A stretch of DNA of 52,921 nucleotides from contig PIVT01000020.1 of the NCBI GenBank assembly GCA_003353845.1, forward strand, positions 1 to 52,921. Reading direction: 5' to 3'. The notes below the pieces were generated by a model, which was not told where the DNA came from, ran no database searches, and was given only the letters and a program-made list of their open reading frames with translations. Position 1 is the first letter of the stretch. Each line of letters begins with the position of its first letter. Origin of the DNA: Pseudomonadota bacterium (GTDB lineage: Bacteria; Myxococcota_A; UBA9160; JADFDR01). Positions 1 through 9,539 of the stretch are shown piece after piece. Both the position numbers and the translations under genes were made by a program.

Positions 1-22
1 CCTTGTAACCCTTTGCCATTCA

Positions 23-98
23 TGGTGGCCCGGAGTGGAATCGAACCACTGACACCGCGATTTTCAGTCGCGTGCTCTACCAACTGAGCTACCAGGCC
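23..98 (-). tRNA. tRNA-Phe (GAA)
   Basis: The minus strand folds as a full cloverleaf. The acceptor stem GGCCTGG pairs with CCGGGCC with one G-U pair. The D arm contains AGCTCAGTTGGTAGAGC, the anticodon loop CTGAAAA carries GAA, and the T loop is GGTTCGATTCC. The 3' CCA is encoded (bases 25-23). It lies 60 nt downstream of the cyclophilin gene on the same strand, so co-transcription is possible. Confidence 0.97.
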
Positions 99-114
99 AC
101 GAGGGGGCGTACTC

Positions 115-139
115 TAGCTGGAACGTGGTGTTCCGGCTA
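115..139 (-). other. Hairpin between cyclophilin gene and tRNA-Phe
   Basis: TAGCTGGAAC (115-124) and GTTCCGGCTA (130-139) form a 10-bp stem with one wobble pair around GTGGT. No T-run follows on the minus strand, so it is not a clear intrinsic terminator. It could be a processing or 3'-stabilising structure ahead of the tRNA. Confidence 0.4.
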
Positions 140-159
140 GGGAAATGGGTGAAAACGGG

Positions 160-852
160 TTAGTCGCCGAACTCTTCAATGCGAACTTTTTCGACAATCA
201 CGGGTTCTTGGGGACTGCTGGTTCCCAGGGTGGGTTGCACCTGGGAAATCAGATCCACGACATCCATGCCCGAGACGACCCTTCCGAAAATAGTGTAATT
301 CCCGTCCAAGTGAGAGGCTTCGTGGCTGACGATGAAGAATTGGCTGCCCGCTGAGTTGACGTCTTGCATTCGGGCCATGGAAACGACACCACGCACGTGG
401 GGGAGGTCGCTGAATTCAGCATCGATGTTGTAGCCGGGGCCGCCCCTACCATCGTCAGTGGGATCGTCGTTCTTGGTGTTGGGGTCTCCGCCCTGAATCA
501 TGAAGCCGGGAATCACGCGGTGAAACTGGGTGCCATTGTAGAAGCCGTCACGGGCCAGCTGCTTAAAATTCTCTACATGGTTGGGCGCCAGGTCGGGAAA
601 GAATTCGATGCGGATTTCGCCAAAGTTTTGGACGACCAGCACGGCCACGGATCCATCGCTCTCGATTCCGGGAAGCGCTGGGGGTTCTGATGAGGGGGCG
701 GCCTCGGCGGGGGCTTTGGTGGCAGCCTGGGCTTCGGCCTCGCCGGTGCTTTCTTCGTTTTTCTTTTCGCTGCATGCGGATAATCCGCAAAGCCCGAGGG
801 TCAAGATGAGTACGGCCAGTGTCACAGGAAGACGAGACAGAGCGTTGGTCAC
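160..852 (-). CDS. Cyclophilin-type peptidyl-prolyl isomerase, lipoprotein
   Basis: This enzyme catalyses cis-trans isomerisation of prolyl bonds, probably in the periplasm anchored to a membrane by lipid. The first 30 residues are a hydrophobic signal ending in the lipobox LSAC. A low-complexity Ala/Glu/Pro linker follows, then a compact cyclophilin domain with the family motifs FHRVIPGFMIQGGDP, SMAR and GSQFFI and the late segment LDGNYTIFGRV. A TTG at 867 would add five residues, but GTG at 852 has GGAG nine bases upstream, so I prefer it (230 aa). It reads toward tRNA-Phe and is divergent from gamma-glutamyltransferase. Family assignment is firm; the client proteins are unknown. Confidence 0.93.
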   Translation of the reverse strand: MTNALSRLPVTLAVLILTLGLCGLSACSEKKNEESTGEAEAQAATKAPAEAAPSSEPPALPGIESDGSVAVLVVQNFGEIRIEFFPDLAPNHVENFKQLARDGFYNGTQFHRVIPGFMIQGGDPNTKNDDPTDDGRGGPGYNIDAEFSDLPHVRGVVSMARMQDVNSAGSQFFIVSHEASHLDGNYTIFGRVVSGMDVVDLISQVQPTLGTSSPQEPVIVEKVRIEEFGD

Positions 853-938
853 AGTGCAGTTCTCCAAAATATGCCTGCCTTCCAGATTGGAAGGTCAGGC
901 CAAAAGTTGCGCAGTATGTTGTGCCTGAAAGTAAGCTC

Positions 939-967
939 TTGGTAGAAGTCGCGGGCAGGGCTGTCAA
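939..967 (-). promoter_or_regulatory. Sigma70-type promoter for the cyclophilin gene
   Basis: On the minus strand, TTGACA (967-962), a 17-nt spacer and TACCAA (944-939) lie about 80 nt upstream of the start. The -35 is a perfect consensus; the -10 is moderate. Confidence 0.6.
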
Positions 968-1080
968 GCAGCTAGCCTATTAAGGGTAGCGGGAGGGGGC
1001 GCCTGACGGGCATGCCCGAAGGATTTTCCTGACCTGAGACTGTATTGCCGGGTGGGTGATTGAAACGCTTCGAGGGGGCG

Positions 1081-2853
1081 ATGGCTAAATTACTTCTTGA
1101 AAAACAATGGCTTGTAGTTTATGCGATTCTGTTCGCAATTCTTACTGTGCCGGGATTGCAGCAAAATCAGGCGCGCGGGGCGGCCGCTGCGCCGACGGTC
1201 GATTCCCGAGGCATGGTGGCCACGGCCAACCGTTACGCAAGCCGGGTAGGAGCTGAAATTTTGGCTCGGGGTGGCAATGCCGTGGACGCCGCCGTCGCGA
1301 CTTCCTTCGCGTTGGCCGTGGTCGAGCCCTACCACAGTGGCATTGGCGGGGGTGGCTTTCTGCTGATTCGCACGGCCAGTGGGGAAATTATCGCACTGGA
1401 CGGGCGCGAAGAGGCACCCCAGGCGGCCACCTCTGATATGTACCTGAGGGAAGGGGTGCCCGAGGACGCCTCGCGCTTGGGTGGCTTGGCGGTGGGAGTG
1501 CCGGGCCTGGTGGCGGCCCTGTGTGAGGCCCTGGCGAAGTACGGCACCTTGTCCCTGGCTGAAGCCCTGGCACCGGCCATTGCTTTGGCCGAAGACGGTG
1601 TCCCCATCGGCCCGCGCCATGCGGGCGTGCTCAATTACTGGCGTTCCAACGGGCTGACCGAGCGCTTCCCGGAGACCGCCAGCATTCAGTTTCCGCCCTT
1701 GGGCCAAGCAATCGAGCCGGGCTGGGTCTTGCGTCAAGCGGATCTCGCTCAAACCCTGCGCGCGATTTCACGCCAAGGTCCCGACGCGATCTATAAGGGC
1801 CCCATCGCCCAAGCCATGGTCGAGGAGACCCGGCGCACGGGCGGCATTTTGAGCATGGAAGATCTGGCCCGATACCGGCCGAAGACACGCCAGGCCATTC
1901 GCGGTAGCTACCGGGGTCTGCAGGTGTTTTCCTTCCCTCCGCCCTCGTCGGGTGGCGTGGCGCTTATTGAAATCCTCAATATTCTAGAAGGGTTACCGCT
2001 GAGCGAGCACGGCGCGACCTCCTCGGCCAACATCCATCTCATTGCCGAAGCCATGAAGCTGGCCTTTGCCGATCGTGCGGCCCATTTGGGTGATTCAGAT
2101 TTTGTCTCCGTGCCGGTACAAGGGCTGATCTCTAAACCTTATGCCGACAGCCTGCGTCGACGCATCAACCCGCCCTGGCATCAGCGCGCGCCCTGGTTTT
2201 GGTTCAGCGGGGAGCGCGCCATTTCTGTGAAGGCCGCGGGGCAACCGCCGGAAGATGGCGGCACGTCTCATTTGTCCGTGGCCGATGCCCGGGGTGGCGC
2301 CGTGGCCATCACGCAAACCATTAACTTGCTCTTCGGTTCGGGGGTGACGGTGCCGGGAACGGGAATCATCTTGAATAATGAAATGGATGACTTCGCCAAG
2401 GCGCTGGGCGTGCCCAACGCCTTTGGCTTGGTGGATACTACGGGAGCCAATGCCATTGCACCGGGCAAGCGACCGCTCTCCAGTATGACGCCGTCCATTT
2501 TATTAAAAGACGGAAAGCTGTTCATGGTGACAGGCAGCCCCGGCGGGCCGCGCATTATCAGTACGACCTTGCTCAGCATCTTGAATGTGGTGGATTACAA
2601 AATGAATGCCCAGCAAGCCGTTGCGGCTTCTCGTTTTCATCATCAATGGTTGCCAGACAAGTTGGTACTCGAACCCGATGTGTCCGAGGATGTGGTTCAT
2701 GCTTTAGAGAAAAGGGGCCATCACATAGAAGTGTCACCTCGTTGGTGGTCTAGCGCGCAGGTGGTTTTGCATGACTCGGATCGCGGTTTGTTCTTCGGGG
2801 GAACCGATCCACGCAGTGACGGCGCGGCCATGGGGCCAGACACTCTAAAGTAA
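1081..2853 (+). CDS. ggt: Gamma-glutamyltransferase
   Basis: This is an Ntn hydrolase that cleaves and transfers the gamma-glutamyl group of glutathione, normally in the periplasm. The N-terminus is a signal-like hydrophobic helix of about 20 residues after a short basic start. The family core follows, with GGNAVDAAVA, SGIGGGGF and LDGREEAP. The autoprocessing nucleophile is the Thr of DGGTSHLSV (about residue 395), and the substrate-loop motifs NNEMDDF and PLSSMTPSI lie downstream. The length of 590 aa is normal. A TTG at 1060 adds seven residues; ATG 1081 is preceded by GAGGGGG and is preferred. It is convergent with the M16 peptidase gene, with 23 bases between stop codons. Confidence 0.95.
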   Translation: MAKLLLEKQWLVVYAILFAILTVPGLQQNQARGAAAAPTVDSRGMVATANRYASRVGAEILARGGNAVDAAVATSFALAVVEPYHSGIGGGGFLLIRTASGEIIALDGREEAPQAATSDMYLREGVPEDASRLGGLAVGVPGLVAALCEALAKYGTLSLAEALAPAIALAEDGVPIGPRHAGVLNYWRSNGLTERFPETASIQFPPLGQAIEPGWVLRQADLAQTLRAISRQGPDAIYKGPIAQAMVEETRRTGGILSMEDLARYRPKTRQAIRGSYRGLQVFSFPPPSSGGVALIEILNILEGLPLSEHGATSSANIHLIAEAMKLAFADRAAHLGDSDFVSVPVQGLISKPYADSLRRRINPPWHQRAPWFWFSGERAISVKAAGQPPEDGGTSHLSVADARGGAVAITQTINLLFGSGVTVPGTGIILNNEMDDFAKALGVPNAFGLVDTTGANAIAPGKRPLSSMTPSILLKDGKLFMVTGSPGGPRIISTTLLSILNVVDYKMNAQQAVAASRFHHQWLPDKLVLEPDVSEDVVHALEKRGHHIEVSPRWWSSAQVVLHDSDRGLFFGGTDPRSDGAAMGPDTLK

Positions 2854-2876
2854 GTATTCAAGTTCGGATTTCAGGA

Positions 2877-5537
2877 CTAGGGCTGCACCTGTGCCAGTAC
2901 GTAGGCATCCAGGCGCAAGATACGCCGTGCTACACGCAGCACGTCTTCAGCCGTGACGGCGGCGATGTCGGCAGCGTAATGCTGACTGGCGTCGGCACCC
3001 AGTCCGTAGAGTGCGTCGTGCGTGATATGTGCCACGCGGTTGGAAGCGCGTTGCTGATTGATGGAAAAATTTCCCGTCAGGTGGCGCTTGGCGTGTTCTA
3101 ATTCTTCGGGGCCGGGTGGAGACTGCAATAGCCGATCGAGTTCCACCAAGATGCCTTCTTTGGCTTGCGCTGCTTTCTCGGGGGCGGTGGCGATGTACAC
3201 GGCGAAGAATCCCGGTGCGATGCCTTCGGAACTGCTGGCGCTGAGTGCGTAGGCCAGGCTCTGTTTGTCGCGCAATTCCAAGAACAGCCGTCCGCTTTGT
3301 CCGGCTAACACCTGTGAGATGACGTCCAGGGCGAATCGATCGGGGTCGCTTACGGACAATCCATTCATGCCCAGCACCAAGTGTGTTTGCGCACGATCTT
3401 TACGGATGTGTGCTTCGCGAATTTCCGTTGGCAAGGGGTCGATCTTGGGTGCAAAGAGTGTGGCCTCGGCAGAAGAAAGCCGAGAAAGTTTGTCCGACAA
3501 GAGCGCCGCGATGTTGTCAGGATCCACATCACCGGCCACACCAATGATGGACCCGGGTCCGCGCACTAACTGTTCGTAATGGTTCTTCACCGTTTCACGC
3601 GTGAATTTAAGTACGCTATCACTTTCGCCACCGATGGGGCGTCCATAGGGATGCTTGTCGAAGAGGGTGCGCAGGAAGAGGTTGAAGCACATGGCGCCCA
3701 GGTTGTCTTCGCGCCGCGCAATGGCGGCCAACACGTCACGTCGTTCGCGCTCGATTTCGATGTCGTCAAAGGCAGGGGCCACCAAGGCCTCGGTGTATAA
3801 TTCCAAGGCGGGTTCCAGGCAGTCCGTGTGTACATCCAGCGTGAGGCCCGAGGTGCTGCGTCCGGTGAAGCCGTCGATTTCCGCAGCCAGGCATTCTGTC
3901 TTGCGCGCAAAGTCAGCGGCGTTGTCGTTTTCAGTTCCGCGCACCCAGAGACCTGTTAGGAAATTGCTCAAGCCGGCCTGCGTCTTGGCATCGGCCTCTG
4001 CCAAAAGTCCGCCGACGAAGGCGCTGCGCACCGCAACGACATGCGTGTGGTGTTGTGGCGCGACGAAGAGTTGACTGCCATTGCTCAGCTCATAGCGATG
4101 CAGTTCATTGCGTTGTGCACGCCGCGCAGGGAGCGGTGAGGAAGGCTTTTGCGTCGCTTCGGTGGGTTTTGCTTGCGAGCGTCCAGTGCGCCCGGCATAA
4201 GAACCGTCGATTTCAGAACAGGCACTTTGCACCGCTTCTGCAATGCGTTCAGCACTTGTCGCTTCTGCGGCCTCTGGGCCGACAACGGCGATATTTAATT
4301 TTTCGGGGGCGAAGTAGCGCTGCGCCACGTCGAAGAGCGCCTCGGGTGTGGCTTCTCGAATGGTTTCCAAGTAGCGCTCTTCGTCGCGGTAGTCGCCACA
4401 GATCGCTTGAAAATTACCGAGCTTGTGCGCAATGCCGCTGACGCTTTCGCGTTCGAAGTACTCGCTGGAGAGGAAATTGATCCGTGCTTTTTCCAACTCC
4501 TCACGGCTCACTGGCGCATGGCGCAGTTGTTGAATTTCTTTGGTGATGGCGTGAATCACTTCATTGACGCGTGGGGGCTCAAGTAATGCGGAAACGCCGA
4601 AGACGCCGGGATCCAAAGGTGTGAAGCAAGAGGCGTGAATGCCATCGACCAAGGCATCGCGTTCTTTTAAATCCTGGGTCAGGCGGCTGCTGTCGCCTTC
4701 GCCCAACACAAAGGCCAGCAAGTCCAAGAGTGGTGTGTCCGGGTGGGCAAAAGCTGTCGCCGGATACACGAACTCGAGGTGGCTGCGCTCAAAGGGACGT
4801 GAGAGCACGCTGCTGCGAAGCAGGCTTTGCTCAGGCTCGGTCTTGCGTGGCTGGCGCGTAATGCCACTGGGTTGTGCGTCGCCCAAGGCGGCTTGAATTT
4901 GCTCCAGCACTTGATCGCTATCGAAGTCACCCGCACCCACCACTAACAGGTTGTCGGGGGCGTACCAGCGCTTGAAAAAACGCGACACTTTTTCGCGCGT
5001 AAAGCTCGCTACGTTTTTTGCCGGACCCAAGATGGGTGCTCGATAGGGATGAGCGGTATAGGCCGTGCGAAAGAGGGCATCACCCAATACATCCCCCGGC
5101 GTGTCCTCGGAGCGGCGGATTTCTTCTAGCACCACCTCCACTTCGCGGCTCACTTCGTCCGGGTCAAAGATGGAGTGCTGCAGGGCGTCGGCCAGCACGT
5201 CGACGGCCGTGCCCACTTCGGCACCGGGCAGCGTGGCGTAGTAGACCGTCTGATCAAAGGAGGTGTAGGCGTTGATGCGTCCGCCCACGCCTTCGATTTC
5301 ACCGGCGACCTCGCCCAGTCCGCGGCGCTCGGTGCCCTTGAACAGCATGTGCTCGTGGAAGTGGGCCAAGCCTTCTTCGCCAGGGGCCTCGTCGGCCGAG
5401 CCGACTTTGCACCAAATCTGAATCTCGGCCACGGGCGCACTGTGCGTCTCGCGCAGCAGCACGTCCAGTCCATTGGATAGGGTTGTAAAGCGAGTGGGTT
5501 GATTTTTCACGGCGCAGGCGACACTACCTGAGTTCAC
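2877..5537 (-). CDS. M16 family zinc peptidase, two fused domains
   Basis: This pitrilysin-family protein joins an active-type and an inactive-type M16 unit, each of about 430 residues. The first unit carries the inverted zinc motif HFHEH (H59, E62, H63) and the downstream acidic ligand region EVEVVLEEI. The second has the same fold pattern, but its corresponding site reads GLSNFLTGL, so it should be a structural partner. No signal peptide is visible. The frame stays open upstream to about 6026, but that part is antisense to hemW and unlike the family. GTG 5537 gives the conserved start shortly before RFTTLSNGLDVLL; GTG 5510 is an alternative. No strong ribosome binding site is seen. Its start is divergent from hemW with only 30 bp between. 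Confidence 0.9.
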   Translation of the reverse strand: MNSGSVACAVKNQPTRFTTLSNGLDVLLRETHSAPVAEIQIWCKVGSADEAPGEEGLAHFHEHMLFKGTERRGLGEVAGEIEGVGGRINAYTSFDQTVYYATLPGAEVGTAVDVLADALQHSIFDPDEVSREVEVVLEEIRRSEDTPGDVLGDALFRTAYTAHPYRAPILGPAKNVASFTREKVSRFFKRWYAPDNLLVVGAGDFDSDQVLEQIQAALGDAQPSGITRQPRKTEPEQSLLRSSVLSRPFERSHLEFVYPATAFAHPDTPLLDLLAFVLGEGDSSRLTQDLKERDALVDGIHASCFTPLDPGVFGVSALLEPPRVNEVIHAITKEIQQLRHAPVSREELEKARINFLSSEYFERESVSGIAHKLGNFQAICGDYRDEERYLETIREATPEALFDVAQRYFAPEKLNIAVVGPEAAEATSAERIAEAVQSACSEIDGSYAGRTGRSQAKPTEATQKPSSPLPARRAQRNELHRYELSNGSQLFVAPQHHTHVVAVRSAFVGGLLAEADAKTQAGLSNFLTGLWVRGTENDNAADFARKTECLAAEIDGFTGRSTSGLTLDVHTDCLEPALELYTEALVAPAFDDIEIERERRDVLAAIARREDNLGAMCFNLFLRTLFDKHPYGRPIGGESDSVLKFTRETVKNHYEQLVRGPGSIIGVAGDVDPDNIAALLSDKLSRLSSAEATLFAPKIDPLPTEIREAHIRKDRAQTHLVLGMNGLSVSDPDRFALDVISQVLAGQSGRLFLELRDKQSLAYALSASSSEGIAPGFFAVYIATAPEKAAQAKEGILVELDRLLQSPPGPEELEHAKRHLTGNFSINQQRASNRVAHITHDALYGLGADASQHYAADIAAVTAEDVLRVARRILRLDAYVLAQVQP

Positions 5538-5567
5538 GCCCGCGCGATAGACCGCTACTGTTGATGA

Positions 5568-6764
5568 GTGAATCCTCTCGACCTCGGCGTCTATATACAT
5601 ATTCCTTTTTGTGAACGCGTTTGTCCCTATTGCGATTTCGCTGTGGTGGCCGCTCGCCCCTTGGAAGCGGCCGTGGAAGATCGCTACGTCGACGCGCTCT
5701 TGTGCGAGCTTGCGTTGCGCGCAGAGGAATTTGCCGGGCATTCCCTGGCCACGCTTTATTTCGGGGGTGGCACGCCAGCCCTGTTGCGCCCGGATTCGCT
5801 TAGCCGCTTGATCCAAGCCGTCGAAGCACAGTTCCCAAGGGCCTCCGGGCCGCCTGCCTTTCCGCCCCTGGAGGTGACCCTGGAGCTCAATCCCAGCACG
5901 GTGGAGCGATCGCACCTGCCCGGTTTCCGCCAGGTAGGCATCAATCGACTCTCCATTGGCGTACAGAGTTTTTTCGATGCCCTCTTGAAGACCTTGGGCC
6001 GCGCTCATCGCGCCCGAGAAGCTCACGCCACCCTGGCCGCGGCGCGCCAGGCCGGCTTTGACAATCTGTCCTTGGATTTAATTTTTGGCGTGCCGGGACA
6101 GACGCTCAGCCATTGGCAGGACGATTTGAATACGGCCTTGGAATACGCCCCCGAGCATATCTCCACCTACGGGCTGACCATTGAGGAGGGCACGCCCTAC
6201 GCCCGCGGTGTCGAGCGAGCCATCTTGTGTTTGCCGGCTGAAGAGGAGGTGGCCCGGATGTACGAAGGGGTGCAGCAGCGTCTGGAGCAGGCGGGAATCC
6301 CCCTTTACGAGTTGTCCAACTTCGCTCGGCCCGGCTTCGAATCCCGTCACAACCAGCGCTACTGGACCGGCCGCCCGGTACTGGGGTTGGGCGTGGGTGC
6401 TTTTAGTAATTGGGCGCCCAGCGAGCACTTGGCCTACGGAGGCCGCCGAGCCAACCTCCGCGATTTGTCAGGCTATTTGACAGCTGTTGAGGCCAGGAAG
6501 TCCGCCGAGGCAGCTCCGTTAGAAGCCCTGAGCTCCTCGCAGGCTCGTTTGGAAGCGATTTTTCTTGCTCTGCGCACGCGCCAGGGCCTGGATATCAACC
6601 TCTTTGAAGCCCGCTTCGGTGCCGATCCTCAGGCCCTGTACAGCGCCTCTATTTCGACACTCTTGGCTGAAGGCCTGCTGGAAGAGACCCAAACGAGGAT
6701 GCTGCGGCTCACGCCCAGGGGCCGACTCTTGTCCGATGCTGTTTTTGAAGCGTTTGTGGATTAG
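5568..6764 (+). CDS. hemW: Radical SAM haem chaperone HemW-like protein
   Basis: Radical SAM protein of the HemN/HemW family, 398 aa. Cluster-binding cysteines are C15, C19 and C22 in CERVCPYC, followed by the SAM-binding YFGGGTP segment. The motif HNQRYW in the second half is typical of HemW rather than of the oxygen-independent coproporphyrinogen oxidase HemN. The last 70 residues form the winged-helix tail (LRTRQGLDI, LTPRGRLLSD). HemW delivers haem to respiratory proteins. The GTG start at 5568 is the first possible codon after an in-frame stop at 5565, so it is well fixed despite a weak ribosome binding site. Confidence 0.93.
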   Translation: MNPLDLGVYIHIPFCERVCPYCDFAVVAARPLEAAVEDRYVDALLCELALRAEEFAGHSLATLYFGGGTPALLRPDSLSRLIQAVEAQFPRASGPPAFPPLEVTLELNPSTVERSHLPGFRQVGINRLSIGVQSFFDALLKTLGRAHRAREAHATLAAARQAGFDNLSLDLIFGVPGQTLSHWQDDLNTALEYAPEHISTYGLTIEEGTPYARGVERAILCLPAEEEVARMYEGVQQRLEQAGIPLYELSNFARPGFESRHNQRYWTGRPVLGLGVGAFSNWAPSEHLAYGGRRANLRDLSGYLTAVEARKSAEAAPLEALSSSQARLEAIFLALRTRQGLDINLFEARFGADPQALYSASISTLLAEGLLEETQTRMLRLTPRGRLLSDAVFEAFVD

Positions 6765-6866
6765 AGTGGATCAAGTAGGCGATTGAAGCTGCCGATTCTC
6801 AACGGATCAAACCTTTGGTAGATTCCCCGCCAGCTATTATCAGGACCTGACACCGAGGAACTTTTT

Positions 6867-7541
6867 GTGAGTCACGAACCAGACGAAGAAACCCCTGGAG
6901 AAGACGCCGAGCTGCCAACCCTTACGATTGAGGGGGCGGATGAGCTCATTGAGGAAGCTGCGGCTGCCCAGGCGGCTCGAGAGAATGCCGAAACCGGCGG
7001 AGAGCTAGAGACTCGAATCGCCGAACTTGAGGAAAATCTGGCCACGACCAAGGATTTATTGGTCCGCCGCCAAGCCGATTTCGATAACTTTCGCCGTCGA
7101 GTACTCAAGGAAAGGCAGGAAAATCAAAATTATGGGCATGAGAATTTCGTCAAGGAACTCCTGCCTGTGGTCGATAATTTAGAACGAGCCGTCGAGCACG
7201 CGAAGGAGAACGAGGGGACAGAGATCCTCGCGGGCCTGCTTGAGGGTGTTGAACTAGTCAGTCGGGAGTTGCTGGGTTGCCTGCAAAAACATGGGGTTAC
7301 GCCCATCGAAGCAGAGGGAAAGTTGTTTGATCCCACTGTTCATGAGGCCATGGGCCAGGCTCCCGACGGATCGGTTCCAGTGAATACAGTGGTTCAGGTG
7401 TTCCAGAAGGGATACGAACTGCGGCAGCACTTGCTTCGGCCTGCTCGCGTAATGGTGTCCATGGTACCGCCAGAGGGTTCGGCGGAGCCGACTGCCGAAG
7501 GCGGTCAAGAGCAGCAAGAAGACGAGAACAGTTCGAGTTAA
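6867..7541 (+). CDS. grpE: Nucleotide exchange factor GrpE
   Basis: GrpE releases ADP from DnaK. The protein has an acidic N-terminal tail of about 50 residues, a long coiled-coil helix (ELETRIAELEENLATTKDLL), and the signature DFDNFRRRVLKE. The C-terminal beta domain contains KLFDPTVHEAM and VFQKGYELRQHLLRPARVMV. At 224 aa it is slightly long. The start is GTG with GAGG eight bases upstream. It opens the grpE-dnaK-dnaJ cluster, 54 nt before dnaK. No hrcA gene is present beside it. A TATTAT at 6835-6840 could be a -10 element, but no good -35 accompanies it. Confidence 0.96.
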   Translation: MSHEPDEETPGEDAELPTLTIEGADELIEEAAAAQAARENAETGGELETRIAELEENLATTKDLLVRRQADFDNFRRRVLKERQENQNYGHENFVKELLPVVDNLERAVEHAKENEGTEILAGLLEGVELVSRELLGCLQKHGVTPIEAEGKLFDPTVHEAMGQAPDGSVPVNTVVQVFQKGYELRQHLLRPARVMVSMVPPEGSAEPTAEGGQEQQEDENSSS

Positions 7542-7595
7542 TTGCGGGGTGGCTGCCAGTTTGCTCCCCGTGTAGTAGAGAGGGGATGGCGCTAC

Positions 7596-9422
7596 ATGAG
7601 TAAGATCATTGGGATCGATCTGGGAACTACCAATTCCTGTGTGTCTGTGATCGAGGGCGGTGAGCCCGTTGTCATTGCCAATGCAGAGGGTTCTCGTACA
7701 ACCCCCTCGGTTGTCGGTTTTACCCAAGCGGGTGAAAAACTCATTGGCCAGTTCGCCAAACGTCAGGCCGTCACCAATCCAGAAAAAACAGTTTATGCGG
7801 TAAAGCGCCTTATCGGGCGCGCCGCGGCTTCTCCCGTGGTTCAAGAATTCATCAAAGTCTTCCCCTACAAGATCGTCGCGGCTGAAAATGGAGACGCCTG
7901 GGTCGAGGTAGAGGGCGAGACGCATTCCCCTCCAGAAATCTCGGCCGTCATCTTGGAAAAAATGAAGGACACGGCCAGCGAATTCCTGGGTGAGGTCGTG
8001 ACGGAAGCCGTGATTACCGTTCCGGCTTATTTTGACGATGCGCAGCGCCAAGCGACCAAGGACGCGGGTCGCATTGCTGGCCTGGAGGTACAGCGCATTA
8101 TCAATGAGCCTACGGCGGCGGCCCTGGCCTATGGCTTGGGCGATGAAGAGCACAAGCGCATCGCTGTTTTTGACTGGGGTGGTGGTACTTTTGATATCTC
8201 CATTCTCGAAATGGGCGATGGTGTGTTTGAGGTCAAGAGCACCCATGGTGATACGGCCTTGGGCGGAGAAGACTTAGATCACCGCTTGGTTCAGTTTTTG
8301 ATTGATTCCTTTAAAGGTGAGACGGGCATTGATTTGTCCTCTGAGGCTATGGCCTTGCAGCGCCTGAAGGAAGCGTCTGAAAGCGCCAAGCACGAACTGT
8401 CCTCCGTGGAAGCCACCGACATCAACCTGCCCTTTATTAGCGCCGACGATTCGGGTCCCAAGCATCTCAATTTGCGTATCACACGCGAAAAGTTGGAAGA
8501 GCTGGTAAGGGATCTCGTCGATCGTCTGGTGGAACCCTGCCAGACGGCTCTCAACGATGCTGGCTTTACCCCGGCCGATATCGACGAAGTGGTCCTGGTG
8601 GGGGGTCAGACACGCATGCCTCTCGTGCGGGCCAAGGTCCAAGAGATTTTTGGGAAAGAGCCCAATTGCAGCGTGAATCCGGATGAGGTGGTGGCCGTGG
8701 GCGCTGCTATTCAAGGCGGCGTTTTGCAAGGCGATGTGGACGATGTCTTGTTGCTGGACGTGACTCCGCTTTCCCTGGGTGTGGAGACGCAGGGTGGGGT
8801 GATGACGAAGATCATCGAAAAGAACACCACGGTTCCCGCCTGCAAGAGCCAGATCCTGTCGACCACCGAAGACAACCAGACTTTCGTGAGCGTGCACGTC
8901 CTGCAGGGCGAACGCGAAATGTCCGACGACAACAAAACCCTGGGGCGCTTCGAGTTGGTTGGGATTCGGCAAGCACCACGTGGCGTTCCCCAAATTGAGA
9001 TCACCTTTGATATCGACGCCGATGGTGTTGTGCATGTTTCGGCCAAAGATTTGGATACAGCGCAGGAGCAGGCCATTGAAGTGTCCGCCAGCGGAGGCCT
9101 CAGCGAAGAAGAGGTGACTCAGCTCGTGGCGGAGGCTGAGCAAAACGCTGCGGGCGATCAGAATCGCCGGGAGTTGGCAGATCTGCGCAATAAGGCGGAA
9201 GGGCTGCTGTATTCCACCCAGCGCACCCTGGACGAGTGCGGGGATGAGGTGCCGGATGGTGACAAGCAGATTCTGGTGGATCATATCGCCTTGACTGCAG
9301 GCCTGATGAAGACCGAGGGCCTCAAAGAACTCAAAACGTCGGTTGACGAGCTTTCCGAGCTTTCCTACAAAATGACCGAAGCCATGTATTCGGGCATCGA
9401 CGAAGACGAAGACGACGAATAG
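7596..9422 (+). CDS. dnaK: Chaperone DnaK (Hsp70)
   Basis: Cytoplasmic Hsp70 ATPase. It begins [16 protein letters not shown], the phosphate-1 loop. The ATPase domain also shows the phosphate-2 motif [10 protein letters not shown], the adenosine motif [10 protein letters not shown], and [13 protein letters not shown]-like residues ([14 protein letters not shown]). The substrate-binding domain follows at about residues 390-500, then a helical lid. At 608 aa it is about 30 residues shorter than typical DnaK because the disordered tail is short; it ends in an acidic EDEDDE. The in-frame TTG at 7542 would add an unrelated 18-residue leader; ATG 7596 with upstream AGGGG is the right start. Confidence 0.97.
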   Translation: MSKIIGIDLGTTNSCVSVIEGGEPVVIANAEGSRTTPSVVGFTQAGEKLIGQFAKRQAVTNPEKTVYAVKRLIGRAAASPVVQEFIKVFPYKIVAAENGDAWVEVEGETHSPPEISAVILEKMKDTASEFLGEVVTEAVITVPAYFDDAQRQATKDAGRIAGLEVQRIINEPTAAALAYGLGDEEHKRIAVFDWGGGTFDISILEMGDGVFEVKSTHGDTALGGEDLDHRLVQFLIDSFKGETGIDLSSEAMALQRLKEASESAKHELSSVEATDINLPFISADDSGPKHLNLRITREKLEELVRDLVDRLVEPCQTALNDAGFTPADIDEVVLVGGQTRMPLVRAKVQEIFGKEPNCSVNPDEVVAVGAAIQGGVLQGDVDDVLLLDVTPLSLGVETQGGVMTKIIEKNTTVPACKSQILSTTEDNQTFVSVHVLQGEREMSDDNKTLGRFELVGIRQAPRGVPQIEITFDIDADGVVHVSAKDLDTAQEQAIEVSASGGLSEEEVTQLVAEAEQNAAGDQNRRELADLRNKAEGLLYSTQRTLDECGDEVPDGDKQILVDHIALTAGLMKTEGLKELKTSVDELSELSYKMTEAMYSGIDEDEDDE

Positions 9423-9539
9423 ACTTCCCTGGATTCACCACCTATTCTCCCTGGCCTGAAGTGGCGAAGGGCCGGTTCGCGGTCGTTTCGGCTCCTTCTA
9501 GTTTATGAAATCCCCCTTACTCAGTAGAATTCGGAAGCT

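Noticed and set aside
7254-9284. Two long minus-strand frames (about 330 codons each) opposite dnaK
   Set aside because: Same effect; His/Leu-rich translation with no domain pattern, while dnaK is certain on the other strand.
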